Source: Chitinophagaceae bacterium (lineage in GTDB: Bacteria; Bacteroidota; Bacteroidia; Chitinophagales; Chitinophagaceae). From it: a DNA stretch of 64,000 nucleotides. The stretch covers positions 62,001 to 126,000 of the forward strand of contig JADBXR010000010.1 of NCBI GenBank assembly GCA_020403425.1, given 5' to 3'. The notes under the pieces were generated by a model that was not told the DNA's origin, searched no databases, and worked only from the letters and a program-made list of their open reading frames with translations. Below are positions 17,572 through 25,200 of this stretch, in pieces (positions within the stretch are counted from its first letter, which is position 1; every line of letters begins with the position of its first letter). Made by a program: the position numbers and the translations under genes.

Positions 17572-17705
17572 AAGATCTGGTCTACCGCGCCACCCAGCAT
17601 CGGGAATTTTTCCTTTACAAAACTGGCAATGGTTTCGATCGCTTTCTGCGCCTGCGCGGGATTCAGCTGGGCCTCTTTTACCAGGCGCTCAATAAGTTCA
17701 TTCAT
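17544..17705 (-). CDS. Small conserved hypothetical protein, 53 aa
   Basis: The minus strand encodes a 53-aa acidic/amphipathic protein starting MNELIERLVKEAQLN and ending FAAGNKSED. It has two predicted helices (residues ~2-14 and ~16-33) joined by NPAQAQKAIETIASFVKEKFP, then a glycine-containing turn (MLGGAVDQIF). This looks like the small helical proteins with a Q-A-x-x-A-I repeat seen in Bacteroidota, of unknown function. The gene was too short for a 60-aa cutoff. Its last 27 nt, including the stop codon, are present twice more in the tandem repeat immediately downstream. Confidence 0.7.
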   Translation of the reverse strand: MNELIERLVKEAQLNPAQAQKAIETIASFVKEKFPMLGGAVDQIFAAGNKSED

Positions 17706-17788
17706 GGTTGGTTCTGTTTACGTTATTGGGGTTACATTTATTTTACAGGTTATTCGTATTCAGTGAATGGTCAATAGGCCACTCTTTT

Positions 17789-17844
17789 CACCATTCACCA
17801 TTCACCATTCACCATTCACCATTCACCATTCACCATTCACCATT
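17789..17844. repeat. Heptanucleotide microsatellite (CACCATT)8
   Basis: Eight perfect head-to-tail copies of CACCATT, between the small gene and the end of clpX. The 17706-17941 spacer holds nothing else recognisable. Slippage-prone repeats such as this vary in copy number between strains. Confidence 0.95.
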
Positions 17845-17941
17845 CACGACTCACGCTGCAATATTACTGGCTGTACATAAAAAAGCGACAAGAAGTTATT
17901 CCCATCGCTTTCCAGTATTGTTGGTGAGCCTGCTGTGTTGA

Positions 17942-19180
17942 TCAGGCAACTTTCAAAATGCTCAGTTTGCTTTTGCTGAACATCTGCTCAGCATAATCGA
18001 GCGTGATGTGCAGTTGGCGGGTGTCGGTACCCGGCAGTTCGAACATGGCATCTGTAAGGATGCTTTCGCATATACTGCGTAAGCCCCTTGCGCCCAGTTT
18101 GTATTCGAGGGCTTTTTTAACCATGAAATCGAGCACTTCATCGTCCAGCTTGAGTTCAATGCCTTCCAGTTCGAACAAACGTGTGAATTGTTTGATCAGG
18201 GAATTACGGGGTTCAGTGAGGATGTTCCGAAGTGTTTCTGCATCCAGCGGGTTCAGGTGGGTGATCACGGGTAAACGACCCAGCAGTTCGGGTATCAGTC
18301 CGAAGCTTTTCAGGTCCTGCGCGTTGATGAACTGCAGCAGGTTCTTACGCTGGTGTTCCTGTTCTTCCTTGTTCACGCTGAAACCGATGGCATTGGTGTT
18401 CACCCTACGGGCGATCACTTTATCGATGCCATCAAAGGCACCGCCACAGATGAAAAGGATATTCTTGGTATCTACCTTGATCATTTTCTGCTCGGGATGC
18501 TTACGTCCACCCTGTGGGGGAACCAGTACTTCGGTGCCTTCGAGCATTTTCAATAAGCCCTGCTGCACCCCTTCGCCGCTTACATCACGGGTGATGGAGG
18601 GGTTGTCGCCTTTGCGGGCGATCTTGTCCAGTTCATCAACATAAACAATACCCCGTTCGGCAGCCGCCACATCGTAATTACAGTTCTGTAACAAACGGGT
18701 CAGCATGCTTTCCACGTCTTCGCCCACATATCCCGCTTCGGTGAAAACGGTCGCGTCTACGATGGCAAAGGGTACGTTCAGCAAACGGGCGATGGTCTTG
18801 GCCAGCAGTGTCTTTCCTGTACCGGTTTCGCCCACCATGATGATATTGCTCTTCTCGATCTCTACTTCATCCTGCTGCGGTTTGCTGTTCACACGCTTGT
18901 AATGGTTGTAAACAGCTACCGATAACACTTTTTTGGCCTCGTCCTGACCGATCACATATTCATCCAGGAATTTCTTGATCTCTGCGGGACGGCGGACATT
19001 GAGTTTGAAGTTGGAACCGCTGCTGCTCTCCTGTTTGGTCGAGAGTTCCTGCGCAATGATCTCCTGTGCATGTTCCACACAGTTCTCACAGATATGACCG
19101 TCCTGACCGGCAATGAGGATCTTGACCTCATCGCGGTTACGGCCACAGAAAGAACAGTGTAATTGTGATGCTTTCGCCAT
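17942..19180 (-). CDS. clpX: ATP-dependent Clp protease ATP-binding subunit ClpX
   Basis: AAA+ unfoldase that feeds substrates into ClpP. The 412 aa hold the N-terminal C4 zinc finger (CSFCGRN...CENC, residues ~9-36), Walker A GETGTGKT (about 119-126), Walker [10 protein letters not shown], the [29 protein letters not shown] pore/sensor region (here [20 protein letters not shown]) and the C-terminal domain with [12 protein letters not shown] prefer ATG 19180 over 19195 since the family starts a few residues before the zinc finger. It lies 127 bp after clpP2 and has its own promoter box. Confidence 0.96.
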   Translation of the reverse strand: MAKASQLHCSFCGRNRDEVKILIAGQDGHICENCVEHAQEIIAQELSTKQESSSGSNFKLNVRRPAEIKKFLDEYVIGQDEAKKVLSVAVYNHYKRVNSKPQQDEVEIEKSNIIMVGETGTGKTLLAKTIARLLNVPFAIVDATVFTEAGYVGEDVESMLTRLLQNCNYDVAAAERGIVYVDELDKIARKGDNPSITRDVSGEGVQQGLLKMLEGTEVLVPPQGGRKHPEQKMIKVDTKNILFICGGAFDGIDKVIARRVNTNAIGFSVNKEEQEHQRKNLLQFINAQDLKSFGLIPELLGRLPVITHLNPLDAETLRNILTEPRNSLIKQFTRLFELEGIELKLDDEVLDFMVKKALEYKLGARGLRSICESILTDAMFELPGTDTRQLHITLDYAEQMFSKSKLSILKVA

Positions 19181-19234
19181 AATCTTCTTCTTCACTTAAT
19201 ATGATACAAGACACCCTGAGGCAGCCTGATGTTG

Positions 19235-19242
19235 CAAAGCTA
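19235..19242 (-). promoter_or_regulatory. -7 promoter box for clpX
   Basis: Minus-strand TAGCTTTG fits TAnnTTTG, 54 nt before the clpX ATG, in the clpP2-clpX spacer. Confidence 0.5.
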
Positions 19243-19307
19243 CCATAGTTCAGGGGGTCTGCGTGTAGTTTTTGGACTAAAACCGTGTAAAAACGGTTAA
19301 AATGGGC

Positions 19308-19946
19308 TTAGATTTTCTCCAAAACCGCATCTACGATGCCATAAGCAACGGCTTCGTTGGCATCCATCCAGTAATCACGGTCAAAATCTTTCATTACCTG
19401 CTCAATGGATTTGCCGCAGTTCTCTGCCAGTATCTTGGCACCCAGTTCCTTGGTCTTACGGATCTGGTTGGCCTGGATCTCGATATCTGCACTGGTGGCC
19501 TGAAAATAACCTCCCAGGCTGGGCTGGTGTATCATGATCTCCCCGTGTGGGTAAACAAAACGTTTGCCCTTGGTGCCGGCGCTCAGCAAAATGGATCCCA
19601 TGCTGGCGGCCAGTCCCATACAGATGGTACTTACCGGGCTCTGGATCAGCTTCATGGTATCATAGATCACCATACCACTGGTGACAACACCTCCGGGACT
19701 ATTGATATAAAATTTGATCTCCTGTCCGGGTTTGTCGGCATCCAGTAACAGTAATTTGCTGACCACTTCCCTGGCAGATTTGTCATCCACCACGCCCCAG
19801 AGGTATACGGCTCTTTTTTCGAAGAAGAGTTTTTCGATCTTCTTCATCATAAAACCGGTCATGGGTTCCTGCTTTTCTTCCTTAGGCTCGTTTTCCTCTC
19901 CTTCTTCTTCCTGTAAGTATGGGTTGATATATTTTGTGTCGATCAT
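19308..19946 (-). CDS. clpP: ATP-dependent Clp protease proteolytic subunit, second paralogue
   Basis: Serine peptidase of 212 aa with a complete catalytic triad: Ser in GLAASMGSILL, His in IMIHQPS, Asp in DFDRDYW. Unlike its neighbour it has an acidic, probably disordered stretch (EEEGEENEPKEEKQEP, residues ~13-28) before the conserved domain, so it is not a simple duplicate. Together with the first clpP and clpX it suggests a two-type ClpP ring. It starts 73 bp after the first clpP stop, on the same strand, probably in one transcript. Confidence 0.94.
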   Translation of the reverse strand: MIDTKYINPYLQEEEGEENEPKEEKQEPMTGFMMKKIEKLFFEKRAVYLWGVVDDKSAREVVSKLLLLDADKPGQEIKFYINSPGGVVTSGMVIYDTMKLIQSPVSTICMGLAASMGSILLSAGTKGKRFVYPHGEIMIHQPSLGGYFQATSADIEIQANQIRKTKELGAKILAENCGKSIEQVMKDFDRDYWMDANEAVAYGIVDAVLEKI

Positions 19947-20019
19947 GTCGTTGATGGTTTGTGTTTGTATGGTAAATGCGGATCGTGAGTCGTCAGTTTG
20001 TTCACGCAGGACTCGTTGA

Positions 20020-20712
20020 TCAGCTTTTTTTCTCTTTTCTCGGGTTCATGAACAATACCTCATCGATCAGTCCGTATTCTTTGGCTTCGGTAGCGGTCAT
20101 CCAGAAATCACGGTCACTGTCTTTGGCAATGGTCTCAATATCTTTTCCGGTATGGTGTGCCGAGATCGCGTACAGTTCCTGTTTCAGTTTCTTGATCTCG
20201 CGCGCGGTGATCTCGATATCGGTGGCCTGTCCGCCAATGGCGCCACTAGGCTGGTGCATCATGATACGGCTATGCTTCAGCGCCGTACGTTTTCCCTGGA
20301 TACCTGCACAAAGCAGGATCTGTCCCATACTGGCGGCAATACCCGTGCAGATGGTGGCCACATCCGGGCTGATGAACTGCATGGTGTCGTAAATACCCAG
20401 GCCTGCGTATACGCTGCCTCCGGGACTATTGATATACATCTGGATATCTCTTGTGCGGTCGGTACTTTCCAGAAACAGCAATTGTGCGGTCACGATATTG
20501 GCCACATAATCATTGATACCTTCTCCAAGGAAGATGATACGGTCCATCATCAAACGGCTGAACACGTCCATGCTGGCCACGTTCAGGGGCCTCTCTTCAA
20601 TGATATAAGGGGTAAGGTTGGTGAACCCGTTCTGCCGGTAATTGTGCAAAGTGGCACTGCTGATGCCCTTGTGTTTTACCGCGTATTTCTCAAATTCTTG
20701 TCCAAAATTCAT
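20020..20712 (-). CDS. clpP: ATP-dependent Clp protease proteolytic subunit, first paralogue
   Basis: Serine peptidase of 230 aa that forms the ClpP chamber. The triad is complete: Ser in GIAASMGQILL, His in IMMHQPSGAIGG, Asp in DSDRDFWMTA. The N-terminal 35 residues extend further than in E. coli ClpP (after propeptide removal) and the C-terminus is basic (NPRKEKKS). The gene lies downstream of tig but behind a terminator, then clpP2 and clpX follow; tig-clpP-clpX is the classical order. Confidence 0.94.
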   Translation of the reverse strand: MNFGQEFEKYAVKHKGISSATLHNYRQNGFTNLTPYIIEERPLNVASMDVFSRLMMDRIIFLGEGINDYVANIVTAQLLFLESTDRTRDIQMYINSPGGSVYAGLGIYDTMQFISPDVATICTGIAASMGQILLCAGIQGKRTALKHSRIMMHQPSGAIGGQATDIEITAREIKKLKQELYAISAHHTGKDIETIAKDSDRDFWMTATEAKEYGLIDEVLFMNPRKEKKS

Positions 20713-20844
20713 GTGTTACGATTTTCGCTTTGAAGATAAGTGATTTGCTATTTCAAGCCTGAATTCTACTGGCAAATACTGTGCAATTCGTTTTTTGCGA
20801 CAACAAGTCAGGCATTACCGGCCTGTCAACAGCCTTTCTCCTAT

Positions 20845-20872
20845 AAAAAATGCCGGACCCCAGGTCCGGCAT
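20845..20872 (-). terminator. Intrinsic terminator after tig
   Basis: Stem ATGCCGGACC / GGTCCGGCAT (20850-20859 with 20863-20872), 3-nt loop, followed on the minus strand by a run of T (20845-20850). It would separate tig from the clp genes. Confidence 0.88.
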
Positions 20873-20894
20873 CGGTCTCTTTGATCCTTTGTTA

Positions 20895-22256
20895 TCAATG
20901 GTGATGGTGGTGCAGCTTTTTGGCAAAATCATCGGCGCTGATGGCTTCTTCTTTGGCACTCACTTGGCCTTCCAGCACAGTGAACAGTTTGTCTGTGCTG
21001 ATGCGGTGGTAGCTGTCTTCCACGAATTTGCGGTCCTGCATCATGCGGTTGGCATAATCATCCACCCACTGCTGGTTATCGCCCAGGGCACCTAACTGGC
21101 CGCCCATATAGCTGAACAGCTGTTGTTTGGCAAAATCACGGATATCATCGGGTACTACTTCGATCTTGTTGTCCTGTATCAGCTTGCTGCTTACCAGGGT
21201 CCATTTCAGCTGATTGGCGAAAGTGGGGTAATCGGCTTCTGCCTCTTCGGCAGTCTTGGGCTGTTCGCCTCCGGTCTGCAACCAGCGTTTCAGGAAGCTT
21301 TCGGGGAACTGCATTTCGGTATGGTCTACCAGGTGGTGGTAGATCTGGTCGAAGACCTGGTTACGTGACTGGGCGTCGAAATGTGATTCGATCTCAGCTT
21401 TAACGGCTGCACGGAAATCGGCTTCGGACTTGATCTCTTTGTTGGGATATACGGCCAGGAAGAACTCATCGTTCAGTTCCGCTTTTTCGATCAGTCCTAC
21501 TTTGGTGATCAGTAATTTGAAATACTTGTCGCCGTCCTCCTTAGTCAGACCCAGGTCGGCCAGAATGGCTTCTTTTTCTTTGTCCTCAAAAGCCTTGTTC
21601 AGCTGCAATACAACGGTATCGTTGTTCTTTTTGCCGATCAGGTTCTTGCGGAAACCCGCTTCAAAATATTTCACCAGCAGTGAATTGTCCTTGCTGATAC
21701 CGCCTTCTACTTCATTGCCATCTTTATCGGACTCGATGAATTTTACGTTCAGTACGTTCTCATCGCCGGTCACTGCTTCCGGATCGGTCATTTTACCGTT
21801 GCGGACCTGGAGGCGCTCCACTTCTTCCTGTACCATGTCGTCGGTGACAGTGATCTTGTAGCGGGTCACTTTTATTTTGGAGGGATCTACCTGTACATCA
21901 GGTTTCAGGCCCACTTCAAAAGAAAAGCTGTATTCGCCAGGATTGTTCATGTCCAATTTGGTGGCATCATTATCCAGAGGCAGGGGCTGGGCAAAGATCT
22001 CCAGTTGCTCCTTGTTCAGGTAGGCGTTCAGTTCCGATTCTACTTTACGCAATACTTCATCGCTGAAAACACCCTGGCCGTACATTTTCTTGACCAGTCC
22101 GGCAGGCACCATACCCTTACGGAAACCTGGGATATTGGCAGTTTTGGCATATTTCTTCAGGCTTTGTTCGAAGCCGGTATAATAATCTTCTTTGTTCAGC
22201 TGAACGGTCAGTTTGTCGTTCAATAAACCAATGTTCTCTCTGGTAACAGATGCCAT
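20895..22256 (-). CDS. tig: Trigger factor with natural C-terminal pentahistidine
   Basis: Ribosome-associated chaperone of 453 aa. The N-terminal domain has the ribosome-docking signature GFRKGMVPAGLVKK (about residues 44-57, GFRxGKxP type), followed by a divergent PPIase-type domain (~150-240) and the long helical C-terminal arms. The protein ends KKLHHHHH, five consecutive His codons (mixed CAC/CAT) before the stop. Sequence divergence in the middle domain is normal for Bacteroidota and prolyl isomerase activity cannot be assumed. A promoter box lies 35 nt upstream of the ATG. Confidence 0.92.
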   Translation of the reverse strand: MASVTRENIGLLNDKLTVQLNKEDYYTGFEQSLKKYAKTANIPGFRKGMVPAGLVKKMYGQGVFSDEVLRKVESELNAYLNKEQLEIFAQPLPLDNDATKLDMNNPGEYSFSFEVGLKPDVQVDPSKIKVTRYKITVTDDMVQEEVERLQVRNGKMTDPEAVTGDENVLNVKFIESDKDGNEVEGGISKDNSLLVKYFEAGFRKNLIGKKNNDTVVLQLNKAFEDKEKEAILADLGLTKEDGDKYFKLLITKVGLIEKAELNDEFFLAVYPNKEIKSEADFRAAVKAEIESHFDAQSRNQVFDQIYHHLVDHTEMQFPESFLKRWLQTGGEQPKTAEEAEADYPTFANQLKWTLVSSKLIQDNKIEVVPDDIRDFAKQQLFSYMGGQLGALGDNQQWVDDYANRMMQDRKFVEDSYHRISTDKLFTVLEGQVSAKEEAISADDFAKKLHHHHH

Positions 22257-22290
22257 GATGGAATTTTTTGAATTCTTAAAATTTGGGGTG

Positions 22291-22298
22291 CAAAGGTA
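22291..22298 (-). promoter_or_regulatory. -7 promoter box for tig
   Basis: Minus-strand TACCTTTG fits TAnnTTTG, 34 nt before the tig ATG. Confidence 0.55.
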
Positions 22299-22524
22299 AG
22301 GGATTGTGGCAAACCCTGCGAAGCTTGCCGGGTTTTCATAAAAAAACAGGCCAATGTTAAATTATTGTCCGCCGGGCAGCAGATCCGGAAAAAGTCGTCT
22401 CTTTGTATTGAAACTGGTGCAAGACCAGGTTAACATATAGAAATATATTTTAAACTGTATAAGATTATCTTAAAATAGGATAATCGCCGGTCAGTGGCAT
22501 CAATTTTGACTTCAAATCCCCTGC

Positions 22525-22902
22525 ATGAGGAATACGCTGCTGATATCACTGTTGCTGATACATGTTCTGGGCAATACAGAATTACGGCAGTTATTGAGTT
22601 TGCCCAAGATCCTCGAACATTACCGCCTTCACCAGCTGATGGATCCCCAGGAGGGTTTTATCAGTTATATCTGTGAACATTATGGGGGGTACGATGGAAC
22701 GGAGGGAGATGACACGCAGGACCGCGAACTGCCCTTTAAAAATGTGCTCCCCCCGGTTCCCTTTCGGCTACTACCCCGCCGGTCATTTATTTTGTTACTA
22801 CCGAATATCATCTCCTGGAGGGAGCCGTATTTCCAACCCCGATACCGGAACCGGTACCATCTCCTTATAAAAATACCCTCCTGCGGCCTCCCTGCCATAT
22901 GA
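22525..22902 (+). CDS. Small putative exported/membrane-associated protein at the head of the cytochrome/YceI cluster
   Basis: Protein of 125 aa with a hydrophobic N-terminus (NTLLISLLLIHVLGNTELRQLLSLPKILEHY), an acidic segment after the conserved-looking CEHYGG (GYDGTEGDDTQDRELPFK, residues ~54-71) and a hydrophobic/aromatic second half. I recall small Bacteroidota proteins of this pattern (leucine-rich start, EHY, HY, acidic stretch, LPFK) near metal-efflux or envelope redox genes; their function is unknown. The gene points into the cytochrome/YceI cluster, 129 bp upstream. It could be metal-related given the acidic and His residues, but that is inference. Confidence 0.65.
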   Translation: MRNTLLISLLLIHVLGNTELRQLLSLPKILEHYRLHQLMDPQEGFISYICEHYGGYDGTEGDDTQDRELPFKNVLPPVPFRLLPRRSFILLLPNIISWREPYFQPRYRNRYHLLIKIPSCGLPAI

Positions 22903-23031
22903 TCTGATCTCTACTAACCTTGCATTGAACCCAAGTTCAACAGAATTTATTGGAAGACGCCCTGCTATGGTATAGCACCGGACACGGTTATGCCTGTGCA
23001 GGTAATGTCTTAACCTGTTTAAACCAGTATT

Positions 23032-23742
23032 ATGAAATTAATGAGCTTAAAAAACAGTTTGCTGGCTGTGTTGACCGTATTGGTTTTCCTGGCCTGCAAA
23101 CATGAGATCCCCTTTCCGGCAGGTACCGTAGTGGTAACCGAAACGCCCAATCCCGGAAGTTCCGGCCGTACCTGCAGCCCGGATTCCGTCTATTTTGCCA
23201 ACGAGATACAACCCCTGGTGAATGCCAGTTGTGCCATGAGTGGCTGTCACGATGCGGTCACGCATGCCGAGGGACTGAACCTCACCACTTATACAGGGAT
23301 CCTGAAGATCGTGTCACCGGGCCGGGCTTCGGACAGTAAGTTGTACAAGGAAGTGGTACGCACGGATAATGACCGTATGCCACCGCCGCCCATGCCCGCC
23401 ATGCCTGCCGACCAAGTGGCTAAGATCCAGCAATGGATCAACCAGGGTGCAGTGAACAATGTGTGTGATAAATGTGATACCACCGATTTTAAATTCAGTA
23501 CGGCCATCAAGCCCATGATGCAGACAAAGTGTGTGGGTTGCCATAACAGCGCCTCTCTGGGCGGGGGTGTAGATCTTTCCACTTACACAGGTGTAAAAGC
23601 TTCTGCACTAAGCGGAAAACTGTATGGTTCGGTTAACTGGACCGCAGGTATTTCCGCCATGCCCAAAGGCGGTGTGAAAATGCCCGATTGCGAGATCAGG
23701 CAGATCAAAAAATGGATCGATGCCGGAACCCCCAACAATTAA
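23032..23742 (+). CDS. Di-haem-type cytochrome c lipoprotein with CX4CH and CX2CH motifs
   Basis: Exported lipoprotein of 236 aa: signal ending VFLAC (Cys ~22). The mature part has two similar halves, each with a Cys-His motif, a STYTG/TTYTG strand, a P/K-G-x-MP segment and a C-terminal QWINQG/KWIDAG helix. The second motif is a normal haem c site CVGCH; the first is CAMSGCH, a CX4CH spacing. Two extra Cys pairs (CDKCD, C near MPDCE) are also present. Probably an electron carrier or redox sensor at the outer membrane. A shorter paralogue follows 11 bp downstream. Confidence 0.82.
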   Translation: MKLMSLKNSLLAVLTVLVFLACKHEIPFPAGTVVVTETPNPGSSGRTCSPDSVYFANEIQPLVNASCAMSGCHDAVTHAEGLNLTTYTGILKIVSPGRASDSKLYKEVVRTDNDRMPPPPMPAMPADQVAKIQQWINQGAVNNVCDKCDTTDFKFSTAIKPMMQTKCVGCHNSASLGGGVDLSTYTGVKASALSGKLYGSVNWTAGISAMPKGGVKMPDCEIRQIKKWIDAGTPNN

Positions 23743-23753
23743 ACAGGTTAGTT

Positions 23754-24134
23754 ATGAAAAAATCAATCATGCTCTTATGTATCGGTTCTCTGGTACTCTC
23801 TTTTTATTCGTGTTATTATGATAAGGCCGACCTGCTGTATCCAACAGGATCTGCTGCATCCTGCGATACCAGCACCGTTATCTCTTATTCACAGAAAGTG
23901 GTGCCTCTGCTCCGGAACCAGTGTTATGGCTGTCATACCGCTACCGGAGGTTCGGGCGGGATCAATATGTCCACGTATGCCAACGACAAGGCCCTTGCCC
24001 TCAACGGTAAGTTATATGGCTCGATCAATCATTCAGCGGGTTTTGTAGCCATGCCGCAGGGTGCCGCAAAGATGACCTCCTGCCAGATATCCACTATTAA
24101 AAAATGGATCGATGGGGGAGCCTTGAATAATTAA
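23754..24134 (+). CDS. Mono-haem cytochrome c lipoprotein
   Basis: Lipoprotein of 126 aa, signal ending SFYSC, with one haem c site CYGCH (about residues 57-61). It matches the second half of the preceding 236-aa protein (INMSTYANDKALALNGKLYGSI, KKWIDGGALNN at the end), so the two arose by duplication. The start is ATG 23754, 11 bp after the previous stop. Likely a periplasmic-side or outer-membrane electron carrier; partners unknown. Confidence 0.83.
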   Translation: MKKSIMLLCIGSLVLSFYSCYYDKADLLYPTGSAASCDTSTVISYSQKVVPLLRNQCYGCHTATGGSGGINMSTYANDKALALNGKLYGSINHSAGFVAMPQGAAKMTSCQISTIKKWIDGGALNN

Positions 24135-24151
24135 TCCAAAAAACAGGAACC

Positions 24152-24607
24152 ATGTTACCTAACAAACTGTCAAAATACCTGCTGTTTGCCGTTCTGATAC
24201 TGATGGCCGTAGGGATCTATGTGTACCGCGAATACAACCGGAAAGCACCCGATACCAGTGATCTTGCGGCAGCTTATGAACTTACCGGTATTGAACTGAT
24301 ACAGGCTTTCCAGAACGGGGAAGCCGATGCCAATAGCCGGTACCTGGGTAAAGTGCTTGCTGTGAGCGGGGTTATCAAATCCGTTGACAGTGACAGCGCC
24401 GGAACCCAGACCCTGGTATTGGGCGATACCGCGTCCATGTCTTCCGTTCGCTGCATCATGGAAAAGACCTCAGAGGTTGCCTCCTATGCTGTAGGGAAGA
24501 CCATTGCCGTTAAAGGCATTTGTACCGGTTATAATGCGGATGATATGGGTCTGGGTGCCGATGTGATCCTGAACCGTTGTATCTCACAAAATTCTGTAAA
24601 ACCTTAA
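24152..24607 (+). CDS. Membrane-anchored OB-fold protein (tRNA_anti-like)
   Basis: Protein of 151 aa with one N-terminal membrane helix (YLLFAVLILMAVGIYVY, residues ~9-25) and a soluble OB-fold-like domain with the strand pattern GKVLAVSGVIKSVDSD...QTLVLGDTASMSSVRCIM...VGKTIAVKGICTGY. This resembles the tRNA_anti-like family, which despite its name occurs in exported Bacteroidota proteins and does not imply tRNA binding. It sits 17 bp after the cytochrome and 11 bp before the YceI gene, so it belongs to the same transcript. Confidence 0.78.
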   Translation: MLPNKLSKYLLFAVLILMAVGIYVYREYNRKAPDTSDLAAAYELTGIELIQAFQNGEADANSRYLGKVLAVSGVIKSVDSDSAGTQTLVLGDTASMSSVRCIMEKTSEVASYAVGKTIAVKGICTGYNADDMGLGADVILNRCISQNSVKP

Positions 24608-24618
24608 ATGAATTCTTT

Positions 24619-25176
24619 ATGAAAAAGTTGATCATTGCTGTGCTGTCTGTTCTTATTCTGCAATCTGTACAGGCACAGGATAAATATTTTACCAAGACCG
24701 GTAAGATCAGTTTCGATGCTACCGCCCCTAAATCGCCGGAAGATATTGTAGGCGTCAATAAAACAGTGACCTGTGTGCTCGATACCAAGACCGGTAACCT
24801 GCAGATGGCCGTACTGATGAAGGCCTTTGAATTTGAAAGGGCCCTGATGCAGGAGCATTTCAACGAGAACTATGTGGAGAGCCACAAATTCCCGAAAACG
24901 GAGTTCCGGGGAGCGATCGCGCCCGGTACTTCTGTGAACTATGCCAAAGACGGCGTATATCCTGTTCAGGTGAAAGGGAAACTGACCATGCACGGACAGA
25001 CCAAAGACGTGACCGCGGAAGGTAAACTTACCGTGAAAGCAGGCAGGTTACAGGTACAGTCTGTTTTCACGGAACTGCTGTCTGACTATGCCGTCGCCAT
25101 TCCCTCACTGGTGGCCGATAAGGTATCCAAAACCGTAAAGATTACGGTGGATTGTTCGCTGGACCCACTGAAATAA
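24619..25176 (+). CDS. YceI family exported protein (first)
   Basis: Periplasmic lipocalin-like protein of 185 aa with a signal peptide (MKKLIIAVLSVLILQSVQA, cleavage before QD). YceI proteins form a beta-barrel that binds polyisoprenoids such as quinone-type lipids. The HFNENYVESHKFPKTEFRG segment is a family hallmark, as is KLTMHGQTKDV. I take the ATG at 24619, which gives a clean signal peptide. It lies between the OB-fold gene and the DUF5777 barrel in one operon. Confidence 0.9.
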   Translation: MKKLIIAVLSVLILQSVQAQDKYFTKTGKISFDATAPKSPEDIVGVNKTVTCVLDTKTGNLQMAVLMKAFEFERALMQEHFNENYVESHKFPKTEFRGAIAPGTSVNYAKDGVYPVQVKGKLTMHGQTKDVTAEGKLTVKAGRLQVQSVFTELLSDYAVAIPSLVADKVSKTVKITVDCSLDPLK

Positions 25177-25200
25177 TCTCCCACATCAATCATTCATACC

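Noticed and set aside
17214..17844. CRISPR-like array
   Set aside because: Repeats are direct without unique spacers of constant length: a 120-bp unit and a pure 7-bp microsatellite. No cas genes.
20895..22256. Cloning-vector contamination because of the His5 tail on trigger factor
   Set aside because: The gene lies in an unbroken chromosomal neighbourhood with its own terminator and promoter, and the His codons are mixed.
24152..24607. tRNA-binding protein from the OB-fold (tRNA_anti-like) name
   Set aside because: It has a membrane anchor and sits among exported proteins; the fold name does not imply tRNA binding here.
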